The translations under genes and the position numbers were made by a program. Shown one piece after another: positions 25,627 to 34,460 of a DNA stretch of 64,000 bases. The DNA is from an uncultured Candidatus Melainabacteria bacterium (lineage in GTDB: Bacteria; Cyanobacteriota; Vampirovibrionia; Gastranaerophilales; Gastranaerophilaceae), in the NCBI GenBank assembly GCA_934692625.1, contig CAKUUC010000003.1:1-64000 (forward strand). Reading direction: 5' to 3'. The notes under the pieces were generated by a model that saw only the letters and a program-made list of their open reading frames with translations, did no database searches and had not been told where the DNA came from. How positions within the stretch are numbered: the first letter of the stretch is position 1; the number at the start of each line of letters is the position of its first letter.

Positions 25627-27636
25627 TTATTCGTTACAACCGAAAGCAATAGTAACGTGTTCTCTTGGGTTAACCGCTGAGATTTTGTAACCTTTAGGGT
25701 CAACAAGGTAAGCAAACTCATCACCAGTTGTTTGGAACAAGCCCATTGTACCTGACAATGCGGTTCTTGTTACGTCGATTGGCGCTTTAACGGCTTCAAA
25801 TACACCATCACCCAAACTACGAGCAGCAGCCCCGAATTGACCTTGGAAAGCATGACCTAACATATAACCTGCATCGTTTGTTACATTTTCAGCAGCGTTA
25901 CCAACATTTGTTAGGATACCACCTGCAGTTCTACCAACGACACCAACTAATGAGCCGGCAAGAGTAAACGGCATTTCTACTAATCTTGCAACAGGGTTTA
26001 CATTTTTAGACTTGTTAACCTGTGCTTGCAAAATTTGTTTTGGTAAAACGGTCTTACAATCACCATTTTTAATTTCGGTAAATGCCAGTTTCAACGCACC
26101 CTTTTCACAACCTGAAGGTCTGATAACTTCGACTACTCGACCTGTAACAGTTGAACCACAAGGGTAAACTTTGCCGTTTATTGTAACGTCTTCAAGAGTA
26201 TTTGCTCTAAAGTATTGACCAACGTGTGAAGATTTTGCAGTCAATTGGTCTATCATTGACAATTTCAATGTAGGGATTTTTACAATTTCTTCATGTTCAA
26301 TCAACGCATTTTTCTCAATCGGACATGCCGGACAAATATTGTTTGCTGTTTTAGGATTTGTATCGTAACCTAATGCAACACGAACAGTTTGCATCATTGA
26401 AGCAATTTCTGCACGAGAAGCTTCTTTCTTAGGCATAATCATGTTTGGTGTTGGAGAATCTTTCAATGCTCCATTTTGTAATGATTTTGCAACCGGAATT
26501 CTTGCCCATTCAGGAACAGTATTACCATCGGCATATTTGCTCAAGATTTCGTTTGCCTTGCAACTATCAATATCACAAGTCATACCTTTTGAAATTGATG
26601 CCAAAGCTTCTACTCTTGTTACATTAGCATGAGGTTTGAAAGTTTTATTCGGATAGCCGTCTAACAAGTTTTCATCAACAGCCTTTGCAATTGCAGCATT
26701 TGCCCAGTTGTTATAAGGAACATCGGTAAATTTGGTTTGTTTATTGATACCACAATCTAAATTGAAACCTTTAACAAGCATTGTTGCAAATTCTGCACGA
26801 GAAATATGTCTGTTTGGTTTGAACAAGCCGTCCGGATAACCGACAACAACATCATTAATCGCTAACTTGTCAATGTCACAAGATGCCCAGTGATTGTTCG
26901 GAACATCAGGGAACATACAACCGCCCATAGGAGCAGCAGCACCTGTTATGTTTTGAATTTGTTGAGGAATTTCATACGGAATCAATGTTTTCTTAACAGC
27001 ATTGATTGAGTTTGATGTTTGAATATCGATAGGGCAAGCATTGCCGTCCATTTTTTGTTCATTTCTGTCAATTATCGTCCCACCGTTGTTGCATCTGGGC
27101 AATTCATTCAAACAAGGCATTTGAGCAGCCGCACCGGTAATTTGCCCATCCGTTGCAACTGTTGCACCAGGAATTGTTGCTGACATTCTGCTTGCTGGAC
27201 AACCTTTTAGAGCAGTTTCTGTTGAAAAAATAGAGTTTGCAGGTTCACCAACATAATTGTTTGTACCATAAATTGCTTGCGGATAACCATAAACTTGCTT
27301 CATTTCCGCCTTATCAATCTTGCCTGATTGTGGACAAAGTGCTGTAGCCGGAACAGCCGGTTTGTCGCAGCTTATTTCGTTCTTACAACCACAATCACTC
27401 TTTTTTTGCTCGCAAGTCGGTTTTTGCTTTTTGCATTTGCAATCCGGAATTGCTTTCTTACACTTTGAACAGTTTGTCTGTGGAGTTTCCACAGGACATG
27501 CAGGTCCCGTAACAACCGGCATTGGTTCTGCCGGTGCCGGAGTACTGCACGGGCAAGCTGCCATTACTGATGTCAAGGAACACGTTGATATTCCAACGGC
27601 AATCGCAGCTGCCATAGATAATTTTTTAATTGACAT
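25627..27636 (-). CDS. SLH-domain envelope protein with Cys-rich N-terminal segment
   Basis: 669 residues. The signal peptide ends near 'SVMA' (27). A Pro/Cys-rich segment (28-101) has 13 cysteines in C-x-C and C-x-x-C spacings. Three SLH domains follow at about 242-290, 303-351 and 366-415 ('FPDVPNNHWA', 'FTDVPYNNWA' and a weaker third). The C-terminal half (470-669) is unlike the porin found after SLH in cyanobacteria; it has short Gly/Ala-rich helices ('GRTAGGILTNVGNAAENV'). SLH domains bind wall polymers, so it probably links wall and outer membrane. A strong AAGGAGG precedes the ATG. It is a single-gene unit. Confidence 0.88.
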   Translation of the reverse strand: MSIKKLSMAAAIAVGISTCSLTSVMAACPCSTPAPAEPMPVVTGPACPVETPQTNCSKCKKAIPDCKCKKQKPTCEQKKSDCGCKNEISCDKPAVPATALCPQSGKIDKAEMKQVYGYPQAIYGTNNYVGEPANSIFSTETALKGCPASRMSATIPGATVATDGQITGAAAQMPCLNELPRCNNGGTIIDRNEQKMDGNACPIDIQTSNSINAVKKTLIPYEIPQQIQNITGAAAPMGGCMFPDVPNNHWASCDIDKLAINDVVVGYPDGLFKPNRHISRAEFATMLVKGFNLDCGINKQTKFTDVPYNNWANAAIAKAVDENLLDGYPNKTFKPHANVTRVEALASISKGMTCDIDSCKANEILSKYADGNTVPEWARIPVAKSLQNGALKDSPTPNMIMPKKEASRAEIASMMQTVRVALGYDTNPKTANNICPACPIEKNALIEHEEIVKIPTLKLSMIDQLTAKSSHVGQYFRANTLEDVTINGKVYPCGSTVTGRVVEVIRPSGCEKGALKLAFTEIKNGDCKTVLPKQILQAQVNKSKNVNPVARLVEMPFTLAGSLVGVVGRTAGGILTNVGNAAENVTNDAGYMLGHAFQGQFGAAARSLGDGVFEAVKAPIDVTRTALSGTMGLFQTTGDEFAYLVDPKGYKISAVNPREHVTIAFGCNE

Positions 27637-27873
27637 TTTTACCTCCTTGTTTACTCTGTTTTATTTTAAAAAGATATTTTATCTTTCTAAAAAAACATAT
27701 ACCTGATTATGTACTTTCAGAGCACTTTAAAACATTAGCAAAATATCCTATCCGTACGACTAATATTTAAAAACTACAAATGTAACAATTTCGTCAAATT
27801 TAGCAATTTTTTATTATTTCGTGTTTTAATATATATGTAAGTGTAGTATTACGTGTAGTGACAGGAGTAAATT

Positions 27874-28017
27874 ATGTATAGTCAGGCATTTATGAAGTTC
27901 TTGTTTGAATACCAAAAGGACGATTTTAAAAATGAAGAAGAGCCTAAAAAAATCGAACTTAAATCTGGTCGAAAAGGCAAATTAGCCGAAGTTTTTGTCA
28001 CGAACGATAAATCATAA
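27874..28017 (+). CDS. Small unknown protein, 47 residues
   Basis: ATG at 27874 with ACAGGAG 7 bases before it. The product begins MYSQAFMKFLFEYQ and is rich in Lys, Glu and Asp; it has no membrane segment and no Cys. Upstream, A/T-rich promoter-like DNA (27810-27850) is followed by short repeats of 'AGTGTAGT'. It stands between the divergent SLH gene and surE. The good ribosome site and clean frame make it credible; its function is unknown. Confidence 0.6.
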   Translation: MYSQAFMKFLFEYQKDDFKNEEEPKKIELKSGRKGKLAEVFVTNDKS

Positions 28018-28039
28018 AACTTCCCCATATTTATTATTA

Positions 28040-28070
28040 ATAAAAAAAAGAGCCTAAAGAAGGCTCCTTG
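28040..28070. terminator. Possible terminator after the 47-residue gene
   Basis: GAGCC/GGCTC stem (with AAGG/CCTT extension around an offset). A long A-run on its left gives a T-run only on the minus strand; on the plus strand the tail is weak. It lies about 25 bases after the small gene's stop. Confidence 0.4.
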
Positions 28071-28300
28071 GAATGTAAAATTTGATTCATTCCTCAAATA
28101 GTGAAGTGTGAAGTGTGTGCTTAAGTTTTTTGTATTTTCTCAAGAAGCACTTCCTCGTGTTTACATGTATATAAAGTATTTTTGATATATAAAATTGCTA
28201 TATTTTTGATATTTTGCTTCATAATACTTAACAATAAAGAAAAAATAGCCGTTCTAACTTATACTAATAAAAGATATAAATAGCTAAAATGAGGATATAA

Positions 28301-29095
28301 ATGAATATATTAGTATCGAACGATGACGGAATTGCCGCAAACGGCATTCGAGTGTTGACCGAAAAATTAGCACAAAAACATAATGTATACGTAGTTGCAC
28401 CTGATAGAGAGCGCAGCGCAGCAGGACATTCTTTGACAATTCATACACCACTGAGAGTAGAAGAACTTGACGAAGGTAAAAACGGAGCAAAGAAAGTTTG
28501 GGTAACTAACGGTACCCCTGGAGATTGCGTAAAAATCGGAGTCAGTGCCTTGTTACAAGGTGATGAAAAGCCTGATTTTGTAATTTCAGGAATTAACCAC
28601 GGACCGAACCTAGGCTCAGATATTCTGTATTCCGGCACGGTAAGTTGCGCAATGGAAGGTGCAATGATTGGCATACCAAGCATTGCAGTATCTTTAGCAT
28701 CTTTAAAAACTGATTATGAAGCGTTCAATACCGCAGGGGATTTTGTAGTTGCGTTGCTTGATAGAATTACCGATTTCAAATTTCCGCCCAAATCAATTTT
28801 AAATGTGAATGTACCAAGTCTTGACCCAGAAGATATTGCAGGTGTTGCGATAACTGAACTCGGCGGAAAAATGTTCACCGATAATTACGAAAAAAGAACT
28901 GACCCAAGAGGAAAAGTTTACTATTGGCTTGCCGGTAAATTGATTGATGAGCCAAGAGATGCAAAAACAGATATTGCAGCAGTAAGAAACAATAAAATCT
29001 CAATTACACCAGTGACTTACGAAATGACAAGAACTGAAACCCTTGACGATTTGAACCAAATTCTATGTGGCACTGGCAATTGTGATTGGTATTAA
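28301..29095 (+). CDS. surE: 5'/3'-nucleotidase SurE
   Basis: Metal-dependent nucleoside monophosphate phosphatase. The 'VSNDDGIAANGI' N terminus holds the metal-binding Asp pair. 'APDRERSAAGHSLT', 'TPGDCVKIG' and 'ISGINHGPNLGSDILYSGTV' are diagnostic family motifs. 264 residues, full length. ATGAGGATA before the ATG supplies the ribosome site. The 3' end is followed at once by a 136-bp repeat element. Confidence 0.96.
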   Translation: MNILVSNDDGIAANGIRVLTEKLAQKHNVYVVAPDRERSAAGHSLTIHTPLRVEELDEGKNGAKKVWVTNGTPGDCVKIGVSALLQGDEKPDFVISGINHGPNLGSDILYSGTVSCAMEGAMIGIPSIAVSLASLKTDYEAFNTAGDFVVALLDRITDFKFPPKSILNVNVPSLDPEDIAGVAITELGGKMFTDNYEKRTDPRGKVYYWLAGKLIDEPRDAKTDIAAVRNNKISITPVTYEMTRTETLDDLNQILCGTGNCDWY

Positions 29096-29097
29096 AA

Positions 29098-29233
29098 GCA
29101 TAACAACAGACTCTGAATCAAGTTCAGAGTGACTTTTGGTGTACCTAGCAAAAAGGTCGTCATTCTGAAATCTTAGAAAATTTATGCGAAAAAATTTGAG
29201 CATTTAATTTTCTTGTTATTCAGAATCTATTAC
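29098..29233 (+). repeat. Interspersed repeat family A, copy 1
   Basis: 136-bp element, also found at 30272-30407 in the same orientation with only about ten differences. It has an internal palindrome around 'CTCTGAATCAAGTTCAGAG' and ends in 'TTCAGAATCT'. It fills the whole gap between surE and the prepilin-like gene, its right end touching that gene's stop codon. Confidence 0.8.
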
Positions 29234-29947
29234 TTATTTATCACTCTTTTGCCAATAAGTTAACGGTTTGAATAGCATATCCCAATATGGTTTATTATTA
29301 CCTGTAGGATTGATATTGTTGTGCGCAAAATAATAGCAATCAAGCCCTGCATAAGTATTTTTACTTGATGGGTCGCATAAATTATTATAAGCAAAATTTG
29401 ATGAATATAGAAAAAGGTCATACCCCCAACGATTTGGTCCATGCTCCGGTCCATTGGTATCAAAAAACATTCGTATAATCCCAGGGTGATTGGTTCCGCC
29501 ATAGTTCGCAGTCAATGCAGAAATTAGCATACCATTAGGTAATACGTATGGAGTTCCATACGCACTATCAAAGAAACAAAATCTCGTTCCCTCACCACTC
29601 AAATGTTTGCATTTTTTATCTTTATAGCGAGAGTAATCTAAAGGGTCAACACTCGTAAACTGTTTTAGCCAAATTTCATTAAGCCCCTCAACTTGCCTTT
29701 TTAACTCCGCATAATTCTCATCAGTAACAGTCCTTCCAGGAATATTAAAACTTGAAATCGAATCATAACCATACTCATTAGCAGTTTTTAGAAAAGCCTG
29801 TGTAATAAGCGCATCAGCTTTCTTAAATCGAACTTCCAATTCTTTGACTTTGTAATAATTGATAAGAGATGGTATCGTCATTGCCGCAACAATGCCTATA
29901 ACACCAATGACTATCAATACTTCCGCTAGCGTAAACGCTTTTTTCAT
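29234..29947 (-). CDS. Prepilin-like protein (type IV pilin / type II secretion pseudopilin N terminus)
   Basis: 237 residues. The N terminus 'MKKAFTLAEVLIVIGVIGIV' is a class III signal: short basic leader, cleavage before Phe/Thr-Leu, Glu at +5 and then a hydrophobic helix of about 20 residues. The rest is a globular domain with Cys pairs (CKHLSGEGTRFC) and a 'FFDTNGPEHGPNRWGYDLF' segment seen in many prepilin-like proteins of this lineage, with Asp/Asn/Gly that may bind calcium. No pilus assembly gene is adjacent. It has the pentanucleotide-type promoter and lies between two direct 136-bp repeats. Confidence 0.88.
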   Translation of the reverse strand: MKKAFTLAEVLIVIGVIGIVAAMTIPSLINYYKVKELEVRFKKADALITQAFLKTANEYGYDSISSFNIPGRTVTDENYAELKRQVEGLNEIWLKQFTSVDPLDYSRYKDKKCKHLSGEGTRFCFFDSAYGTPYVLPNGMLISALTANYGGTNHPGIIRMFFDTNGPEHGPNRWGYDLFLYSSNFAYNNLCDPSSKNTYAGLDCYYFAHNNINPTGNNKPYWDMLFKPLTYWQKSDK

Positions 29948-30015
29948 GTTTTTAATACTCCTTTTTTTCTTGTCCTTTTCTTATTATGGAGTATTTTTGC
30001 CCATAAGTACACCGC

Positions 30016-30098
30016 CCCGCCACACCATACCATACCATACCATAAAGGAATTATATCAATGGTTTTGAGGATTTAAAATAATTTTCACATTTCGTAAT
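30016..30098 (-). promoter_or_regulatory. Promoter with tandem pentanucleotide repeats, second copy
   Basis: Minus strand: 'TTACGAAATGT' (30088-30098), TTTAAA (30072-30077), 16-bp spacer, TATAAT (30050-30055), predicted start near 30043, then four tandem TATGG units (30025-30044) and a GC-rich tail. Block order, spacing and flanking bases match 2010-2093, though the downstream genes are unrelated and the pentamer differs in one base. Confidence 0.7.
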
Positions 30099-30149
30099 GT
30101 TACGATTTTATGTTAAGGAATTGAAATAAAGTAGAAGAAATAGCAAAGT

Positions 30150-30228
30150 TATTGTCATTCTGAAAAGCTTAAAAAATCCTTTGAGCATGCGAAAAGTGAT
30201 TTTTAGCCTATTCAGAATCTGTTACCAT
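30150..30228 (+). repeat. Repeat family A, partial copy
   Basis: Resembles the right half of the 136-bp element: 'GTCATTCTGAAAA', then 'GAGCATGCGAAAA' and a final 'TTCAGAATCTG'. It is more diverged than the two full copies. The 30 bases before it match 38563-38600, next to a family B copy. Confidence 0.55.
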
Positions 30229-30271
30229 GGTTCGCTTTGTTAACAAGCTGATAAAATTCGTTCAATACCAC

Positions 30272-30407
30272 GCATAACAACAGACTCTGAATCAAGTTCA
30301 GAGTGACTTTTGGTGCGCCTAGCAAGAAGGTCGTCATTCTAAAAACTTAGAAAATTTATGCGAAAAAATTTGAGCATTTAATTTTCTTGTTATTCAGAAT
30401 CTGATTA
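30272..30407 (+). repeat. Interspersed repeat family A, copy 2
   Basis: Second full copy of the 136-bp element (first at 29098-29233), same orientation. Together the two bracket the prepilin-like gene and its promoter. Confidence 0.8.
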
Positions 30408-30412
30408 CAGTT

Positions 30413-30520
30413 TTATATTCAAGATTGAACACAAATCTCAAAACCCAATTTAGGTTTGGATTGCTATCCAAACACTTAAAATTACGCTGTCGGCATAGCA
30501 ATGCCGACAGCGTTGCAAGG
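30413..30520 (+). repeat. Interspersed repeat family B, divergent copy
   Basis: Starts with the family B head (TATATTCAAGATTGAACAC, also at 34306), diverges in the middle and returns to the family's tail, where a perfect 13-bp stem (30484-30496 with 30501-30513, 4-base loop) replaces the weaker hairpin of other copies. No U-run follows, so it is not a simple terminator. Confidence 0.6.
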
Positions 30521-30747
30521 GAGTTATTGTAAGACTAGGTCTGCATTTCAACTGCTTTGGTAAGCAACGCCAACCTGTTTTTCAAATAGAATACCTTTCC
30601 GGTATTCTACGCACAATGACGTGAAACTTATCCACAATACCGCATTACAAAGTTTCACTGTTTTTCTATTTTAACAATTCTTAACAAACAACTTCAAAAA
30701 AGGCAATTCTTACGAAAAAAAATACTTTATATAAGAGTACATAGGAA

Positions 30748-30969
30748 ATGAGGATTTTCAAAGAAATGAAGGAACAAGAATTAAACACAATCATGTCAGT
30801 TGTTACAGACCCAATCGAAAACGTTTATAAAATAAATTCATATAAAGATTTGGCAGAAATCCAAAGAATTATCAGAATCTTTGATATTTCCGAAGAACAA
30901 CACAACAAGCATACTATGTTATCAATCAAGAATTTGGCAACTTTGCACCTTGTATTGAGTAACAATTAA
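30748..30969 (+). CDS. Small unknown protein
   Basis: 73 residues; an alternative ATG at 30766 would give 67. It is mostly helical, with no membrane segment: 'YKDLAEIQRIIRIFDISEEQ' and 'LSIKNLATLHLVLSNN'. AGGAA lies just before the first ATG. A clear terminator follows, which supports a real single-gene unit. I recognise no family. Confidence 0.6.
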   Translation: MRIFKEMKEQELNTIMSVVTDPIENVYKINSYKDLAEIQRIIRIFDISEEQHNKHTMLSIKNLATLHLVLSNN

Positions 30970-31003
30970 TTCTTGTTCATGCAAAATTTCGGTAAAAGAT
31001 AAC

Positions 31004-31034
31004 AAAGACCTTGCTTTATGTAAGGTCTTTTCCT
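31004..31034 (+). terminator. Terminator of the small gene at 30748
   Basis: 9-bp stem AAAGACCTT/AAGGTCTTT (31004-31012 with 31022-31030) followed by TTCCTTT. It may also serve the convergent dgkA gene. Confidence 0.75.
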
Positions 31035-31037
31035 TTG

Positions 31038-31412
31038 CTAAAACATATTTATAATATATGGCGCAAACAACAATACCCCAATCAATACTGCAGAAATTGA
31101 CACTATCATCACCGCACCTGCCGCAATATCTTTTGCCATACCAACCATTCTTGAATACCTGTTGTGAAAAATTGCATCAAGTGAAAATTCAATCGCTGAA
31201 TTGAACATTTCTGCCGAAATTACCGCCGAAATTGTCAATAATAGAATACAGAATTTTGTAACCGAAAAATGGAAACAAAACGCTGTTGCCAACACAAAGG
31301 CTGCAATTAGCAAATGAACTCTTATATTACGTTCACTTTTAAAAGTCAATCTCATACCCTTACGAGCGTTTCTGAAGGTATTTGAAAAATTTTGTTTTTT
31401 ATATTTTGTCAT
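31038..31412 (-). CDS. dgkA: Diacylglycerol/undecaprenol kinase, membrane type
   Basis: Small integral-membrane lipid kinase. 124 residues from the ATG at 31412, which follows AGGGA. Family motifs: 'NARKGMRLTFKSERNIRVH' at the start, 'EMFNSAIEFSLDAI' (catalytic Glu region) and 'GMAKDIAAGAVM'. Three hydrophobic helices. The start overlaps the end of ybeY, so the two are translationally coupled. In Gram-positive relatives this type phosphorylates undecaprenol; which lipid is used here is not clear. Confidence 0.94.
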   Translation of the reverse strand: MTKYKKQNFSNTFRNARKGMRLTFKSERNIRVHLLIAAFVLATAFCFHFSVTKFCILLLTISAVISAEMFNSAIEFSLDAIFHNRYSRMVGMAKDIAAGAVMIVSISAVLIGVLLFAPYIINMF

Positions 31413-31917
31413 AAACAATCCCTATACTTTCCAGAGCCTTCTTTTGATGAGATACTACAAAGTCAAAATCTTCTTCCGTTTGATGGTCAAACCCCAACAG
31501 GTGCATTATTCCATGGCTTATCAAGAATAACAATTCGACTTCTTTGGTAATACCTTTTTTATCCGCCTCATCAATTACCCTATCTAATCCTATTATAACC
31601 TCACCTAAATTAATTTCCATATCTAATACAAATTTTTCTTCATCAGGAGAATCAGCAAACACCGCAAAGGTAATAATATCCGCCGGATAGTCTTTATTTC
31701 TATAATCACGATTGATTATATGAGTTTTTTCACTATCACAAAACAAGAAATCAAATGAAATTTTGTCATATTCAAAATCGGCCAAACAAGAATTTTCATA
31801 AATTTCAGAAGTTGCCAAATAATGAGAAAGTATTTTTTTAGTTTTTTCTAAAATATCTTTTTCATCAGGTTTCCAGCCTTCAAATTCATTTTCAAATTCT
31901 AAATTATACTCTACCAT
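31399..31917 (-). CDS. ybeY: Endoribonuclease YbeY
   Basis: Zinc endoribonuclease needed for 16S rRNA 3' maturation and ribosome quality control. The metal motif H-x-x-x-H-x-x-x-x-x-H reads 'HGIMHLLGFDH' near residue 135. 'NRDYRNKDYPADIITFAV' is the other conserved block (family: N-x-x-Y-R-x-x-D-x-x-T-D-V-L-S-F). 172 residues. It starts 3 bp after pgpH ends, with AAGGA inside the pgpH end, and overlaps dgkA. Confidence 0.95.
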   Translation of the reverse strand: MVEYNLEFENEFEGWKPDEKDILEKTKKILSHYLATSEIYENSCLADFEYDKISFDFLFCDSEKTHIINRDYRNKDYPADIITFAVFADSPDEEKFVLDMEINLGEVIIGLDRVIDEADKKGITKEVELLFLISHGIMHLLGFDHQTEEDFDFVVSHQKKALESIGIVYDKI

Positions 31918-31920
31918 TTT

Positions 31921-34200
31921 TTATAAATCCTTATTATCATTTGAACCTAAATCTTTGTCGTCATTATCTTTTTTAGCATCATCTTCGATTGATTTTTGTG
32001 CTTCATCTTGAGATTTTGTTTTTCCGTTTTTAGATTCTTCAAGTTCATGGATTTTCTTTTCAAAATCTTCGTCCAATATTACGTTTGGCATTTCAATTTT
32101 GTTTTTGCCAAATTCTTCTGCGATATTTTCTTGATATTTAATTCTATTATGTTGCATACCACGAAGAATACGACTGAATGTCATCGCAATTACTTTCAAA
32201 TCCTTCAATGTCAACGGGCTATCTGCCAACTGACCATCATTTAAACGTTCAACAATAATTTTATCTATAATATTTTCGATTTCCTCGTTTGTAGCACCTT
32301 TCACAGCACGAACTGCAGACTCAACCGCATCAGCAATCATCAAAATAGCAGTTTCTTTGGTATTTGGTTTTGGACCGGTATAACGGAATTGTTCCATTTT
32401 AACATTCTCCGCACCTTCTTCCAATACTGCCTGATTATAGAAGTATTTAGCAACCCCTTCGCCGTGATGTTGCATAATAAAATCACAAATCACATTAGGC
32501 AATCCGTTTTTCTTCGCAATTTCCAAACCGTCTTTAGGGTGAGCGGTAATAACCATTTTACTCAATCTCGGATTAAGTTTGTTGTGAGGATTACCAATAC
32601 TATAATATGATTGATTCTCTACAAAAAAGAACGGGCGTTTCAATTTTCCGATATCGTGATAAAACGCACCAACTCTTGCCAAAATCGGATTAGCACCAAT
32701 CGCTTCTGCCGCAGCCTCACATAAAGTTGAAACCATCAAACTATGATGATATGTTCCAGGAGCTTCCATTTGCAAACGTTTTAACAACGGTTGATTATGG
32801 TCACCAAGTTCTGCCAAACCATAAGGTGTAATTATTTGGAAAGTGCTTTCCAATAGTGGAGAAACACCCAATACAATGATTGAATTCATCACACCATTTA
32901 TAAATATATAAACACAATTACGTAATATCAAAGCGTTACTAACATCAATCAAGCATTTGTCAATAAAATACAAACTCAACATAATCAAAACGCCTGACAC
33001 ACCCAAATTAAACCCTACTTTAATCAGGTCAAAACGTCTTGTATAACGGATTTTTGAAATCGTAATCATACCGATTAAAGACAAAATCAAAAATACTATA
33101 GTAAATTGTGCGTTATATTGCATTCCGACAGTCAAAGCAATGATTAACAAAACTGATAGCAAGAATGCAACTCTCGGGTTAAGAAAAATTGAAGCAATAA
33201 TAATTACCCCAGGAATTGGCAATACGTAAGGCGAAGCCCCAACAGGCAAGACTACCGCAGTGATACACGCTAGTGCCGTCAACATTCCGGAAAGCGCCAT
33301 ATAACGAGGCTCCAAGTATGGTAACTTTGCAACCTTCAAATAAGCAATGTAAATCATTGTCAATAACAAGACAAGAATATAAATTGACAAAATACCTTGC
33401 CAATTCAACTCATAAACGTTATATCCTGCTTCTCTCAATGCATCACGTTTTAATCTTGTAACAGGTTCACCTTCAAATACAATTTTTTCACCTTTTTGGA
33501 ATGTCACTTTGTACGGCTTAACCGAATCTTGCGCATTCATTTTAGCAATTTCAGTTGCCGCCTCATCTACAACAAGGTTCGGAACAATAACCTGTTCTAA
33601 TATTGCAGAAATCACAGAAACCTGTCGTTTCGAAACATTTGGCACTAGATTATTTTGAATAAGAGTTTTTATATTATCTCTCGCATAATCTTTTTCAGTA
33701 ATACCGACACGCAAGATATTAACCAAAGAAATTGAAGCCTTGTCAAACGCTTCTCTCAAACTCTGCTCATCAACATTCAACAAATAATTTACAATAAATT
33801 CTTTTTTCGCATTATCTGACAAGTCTAAAAGAATATTTAACTCTGATTTTTTCTCTTCTTCTGTTGAAGATTTTTTACGAATTTGCAAAATAGAATTTTC
33901 AATCGTTTCTAAATTTGATTTAATGAAATCATCTTCTGCCGGAACTAAAATAGGTTCGACTTTTTGCCCAACTTCACGACGATGCTGTTCAGTTCTTTTA
34001 ACATCTTCTACCGTTAAAGTTTTTTGAGCAATAATATCTTTTTTACTAATTCCATTTTCAACAATGCTTTGGAAAAAGAAATTTTGTGATGCAATTATCG
34101 CCGTAATTGAGATTGTAAAAACCAACAAATAAAAGATTTTTATAAACATTGAAGATGCAAAAAAATCCTTAACTTTATTCAAAAAATCATTATTAAACAT
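31921..34200 (-). CDS. pgpH: 7TM-HD cyclic-di-AMP phosphodiesterase, PgpH/YqfF type
   Basis: 759 residues. One N-terminal helix (about 18-38), an extracytoplasmic 7TMR-HDED domain (about 50-260), seven membrane helices (about 270-460) and a cytoplasmic HD domain with 'HDIGKLKRP' (H515/D516), 'ITAHPKDGLEI' and 'IMQHHGEGV' metal ligands. The C-terminal tail is strongly acidic (Asp/Lys/Asn repeats). PgpH proteins degrade c-di-AMP. The order pgpH-ybeY-dgkA is the same as in Firmicutes, where phoH precedes and era follows; neither is present here. Confidence 0.93.
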   Translation of the reverse strand: MFNNDFLNKVKDFFASSMFIKIFYLLVFTISITAIIASQNFFFQSIVENGISKKDIIAQKTLTVEDVKRTEQHRREVGQKVEPILVPAEDDFIKSNLETIENSILQIRKKSSTEEEKKSELNILLDLSDNAKKEFIVNYLLNVDEQSLREAFDKASISLVNILRVGITEKDYARDNIKTLIQNNLVPNVSKRQVSVISAILEQVIVPNLVVDEAATEIAKMNAQDSVKPYKVTFQKGEKIVFEGEPVTRLKRDALREAGYNVYELNWQGILSIYILVLLLTMIYIAYLKVAKLPYLEPRYMALSGMLTALACITAVVLPVGASPYVLPIPGVIIIASIFLNPRVAFLLSVLLIIALTVGMQYNAQFTIVFLILSLIGMITISKIRYTRRFDLIKVGFNLGVSGVLIMLSLYFIDKCLIDVSNALILRNCVYIFINGVMNSIIVLGVSPLLESTFQIITPYGLAELGDHNQPLLKRLQMEAPGTYHHSLMVSTLCEAAAEAIGANPILARVGAFYHDIGKLKRPFFFVENQSYYSIGNPHNKLNPRLSKMVITAHPKDGLEIAKKNGLPNVICDFIMQHHGEGVAKYFYNQAVLEEGAENVKMEQFRYTGPKPNTKETAILMIADAVESAVRAVKGATNEEIENIIDKIIVERLNDGQLADSPLTLKDLKVIAMTFSRILRGMQHNRIKYQENIAEEFGKNKIEMPNVILDEDFEKKIHELEESKNGKTKSQDEAQKSIEDDAKKDNDDKDLGSNDNKDL

Positions 34201-34304
34201 TTAAAAATCCTATTTTATCTACAAATTATATACTAATTTTATAACTTATTTAAAATATTTCAAGTCATGCCATTTTAACACAAAATGGCAAAATTGGCTT
34301 AGTT

Positions 34305-34400
34305 CTATATTCAAGATTGAACACTAATTTCAGAATCAAAACGTAAGTCACAGCACCGCCTGACACGTAAAATAACACTGACTTTACCAATGCATAAATA
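34305..34400 (+). repeat. Interspersed repeat family B, copy
   Basis: Shares with 38600-38705 and 39724-39834 the order 'TTCA..TT.AACAC', 'ATTTCAG..CAAAA', 'GTCAC.GCAC.GCCTGACAC' and 'GTAAAAT'. It ends just before the terminator of the YtxH group. A CATTTT/AAAATG hairpin (34269-34288) precedes it. Confidence 0.65.
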
Positions 34401-34408
34401 ATTAACAA

Positions 34409-34440
34409 ACAAAAAAGAGGCCGCTAATGCGACCTCTCCT
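34409..34440 (-). terminator. Terminator of the YtxH gene
   Basis: Stem AGAGG.CGC/GCG.CCTCT (34416-34424 with 34429-34437, one mismatch) followed on the minus strand by T6, 20 bp after the stop codon. Confidence 0.8.
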
Positions 34441-34460
34441 TAGATACAATTTTCAAAAGA

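Larger units (their letters stand above)
29948..30747. other. 800-bp gene-free, repeat-rich stretch
   Basis: I find no gene here. In order it holds the leader and promoter of the prepilin-like gene (to about 30100), a partial copy of repeat A (30150-30228), a full copy of repeat A (30272-30407), and a divergent copy of repeat B (from about 30413) containing a perfect 13-bp hairpin (30484-30513). The last 150 bp lead into the small gene at 30748. Confidence 0.7.

Noticed and set aside
26441..26632. Plus-strand open frames inside the SLH gene
   Set aside because: They are antisense shadows of clear SLH domains and lack ribosome sites.
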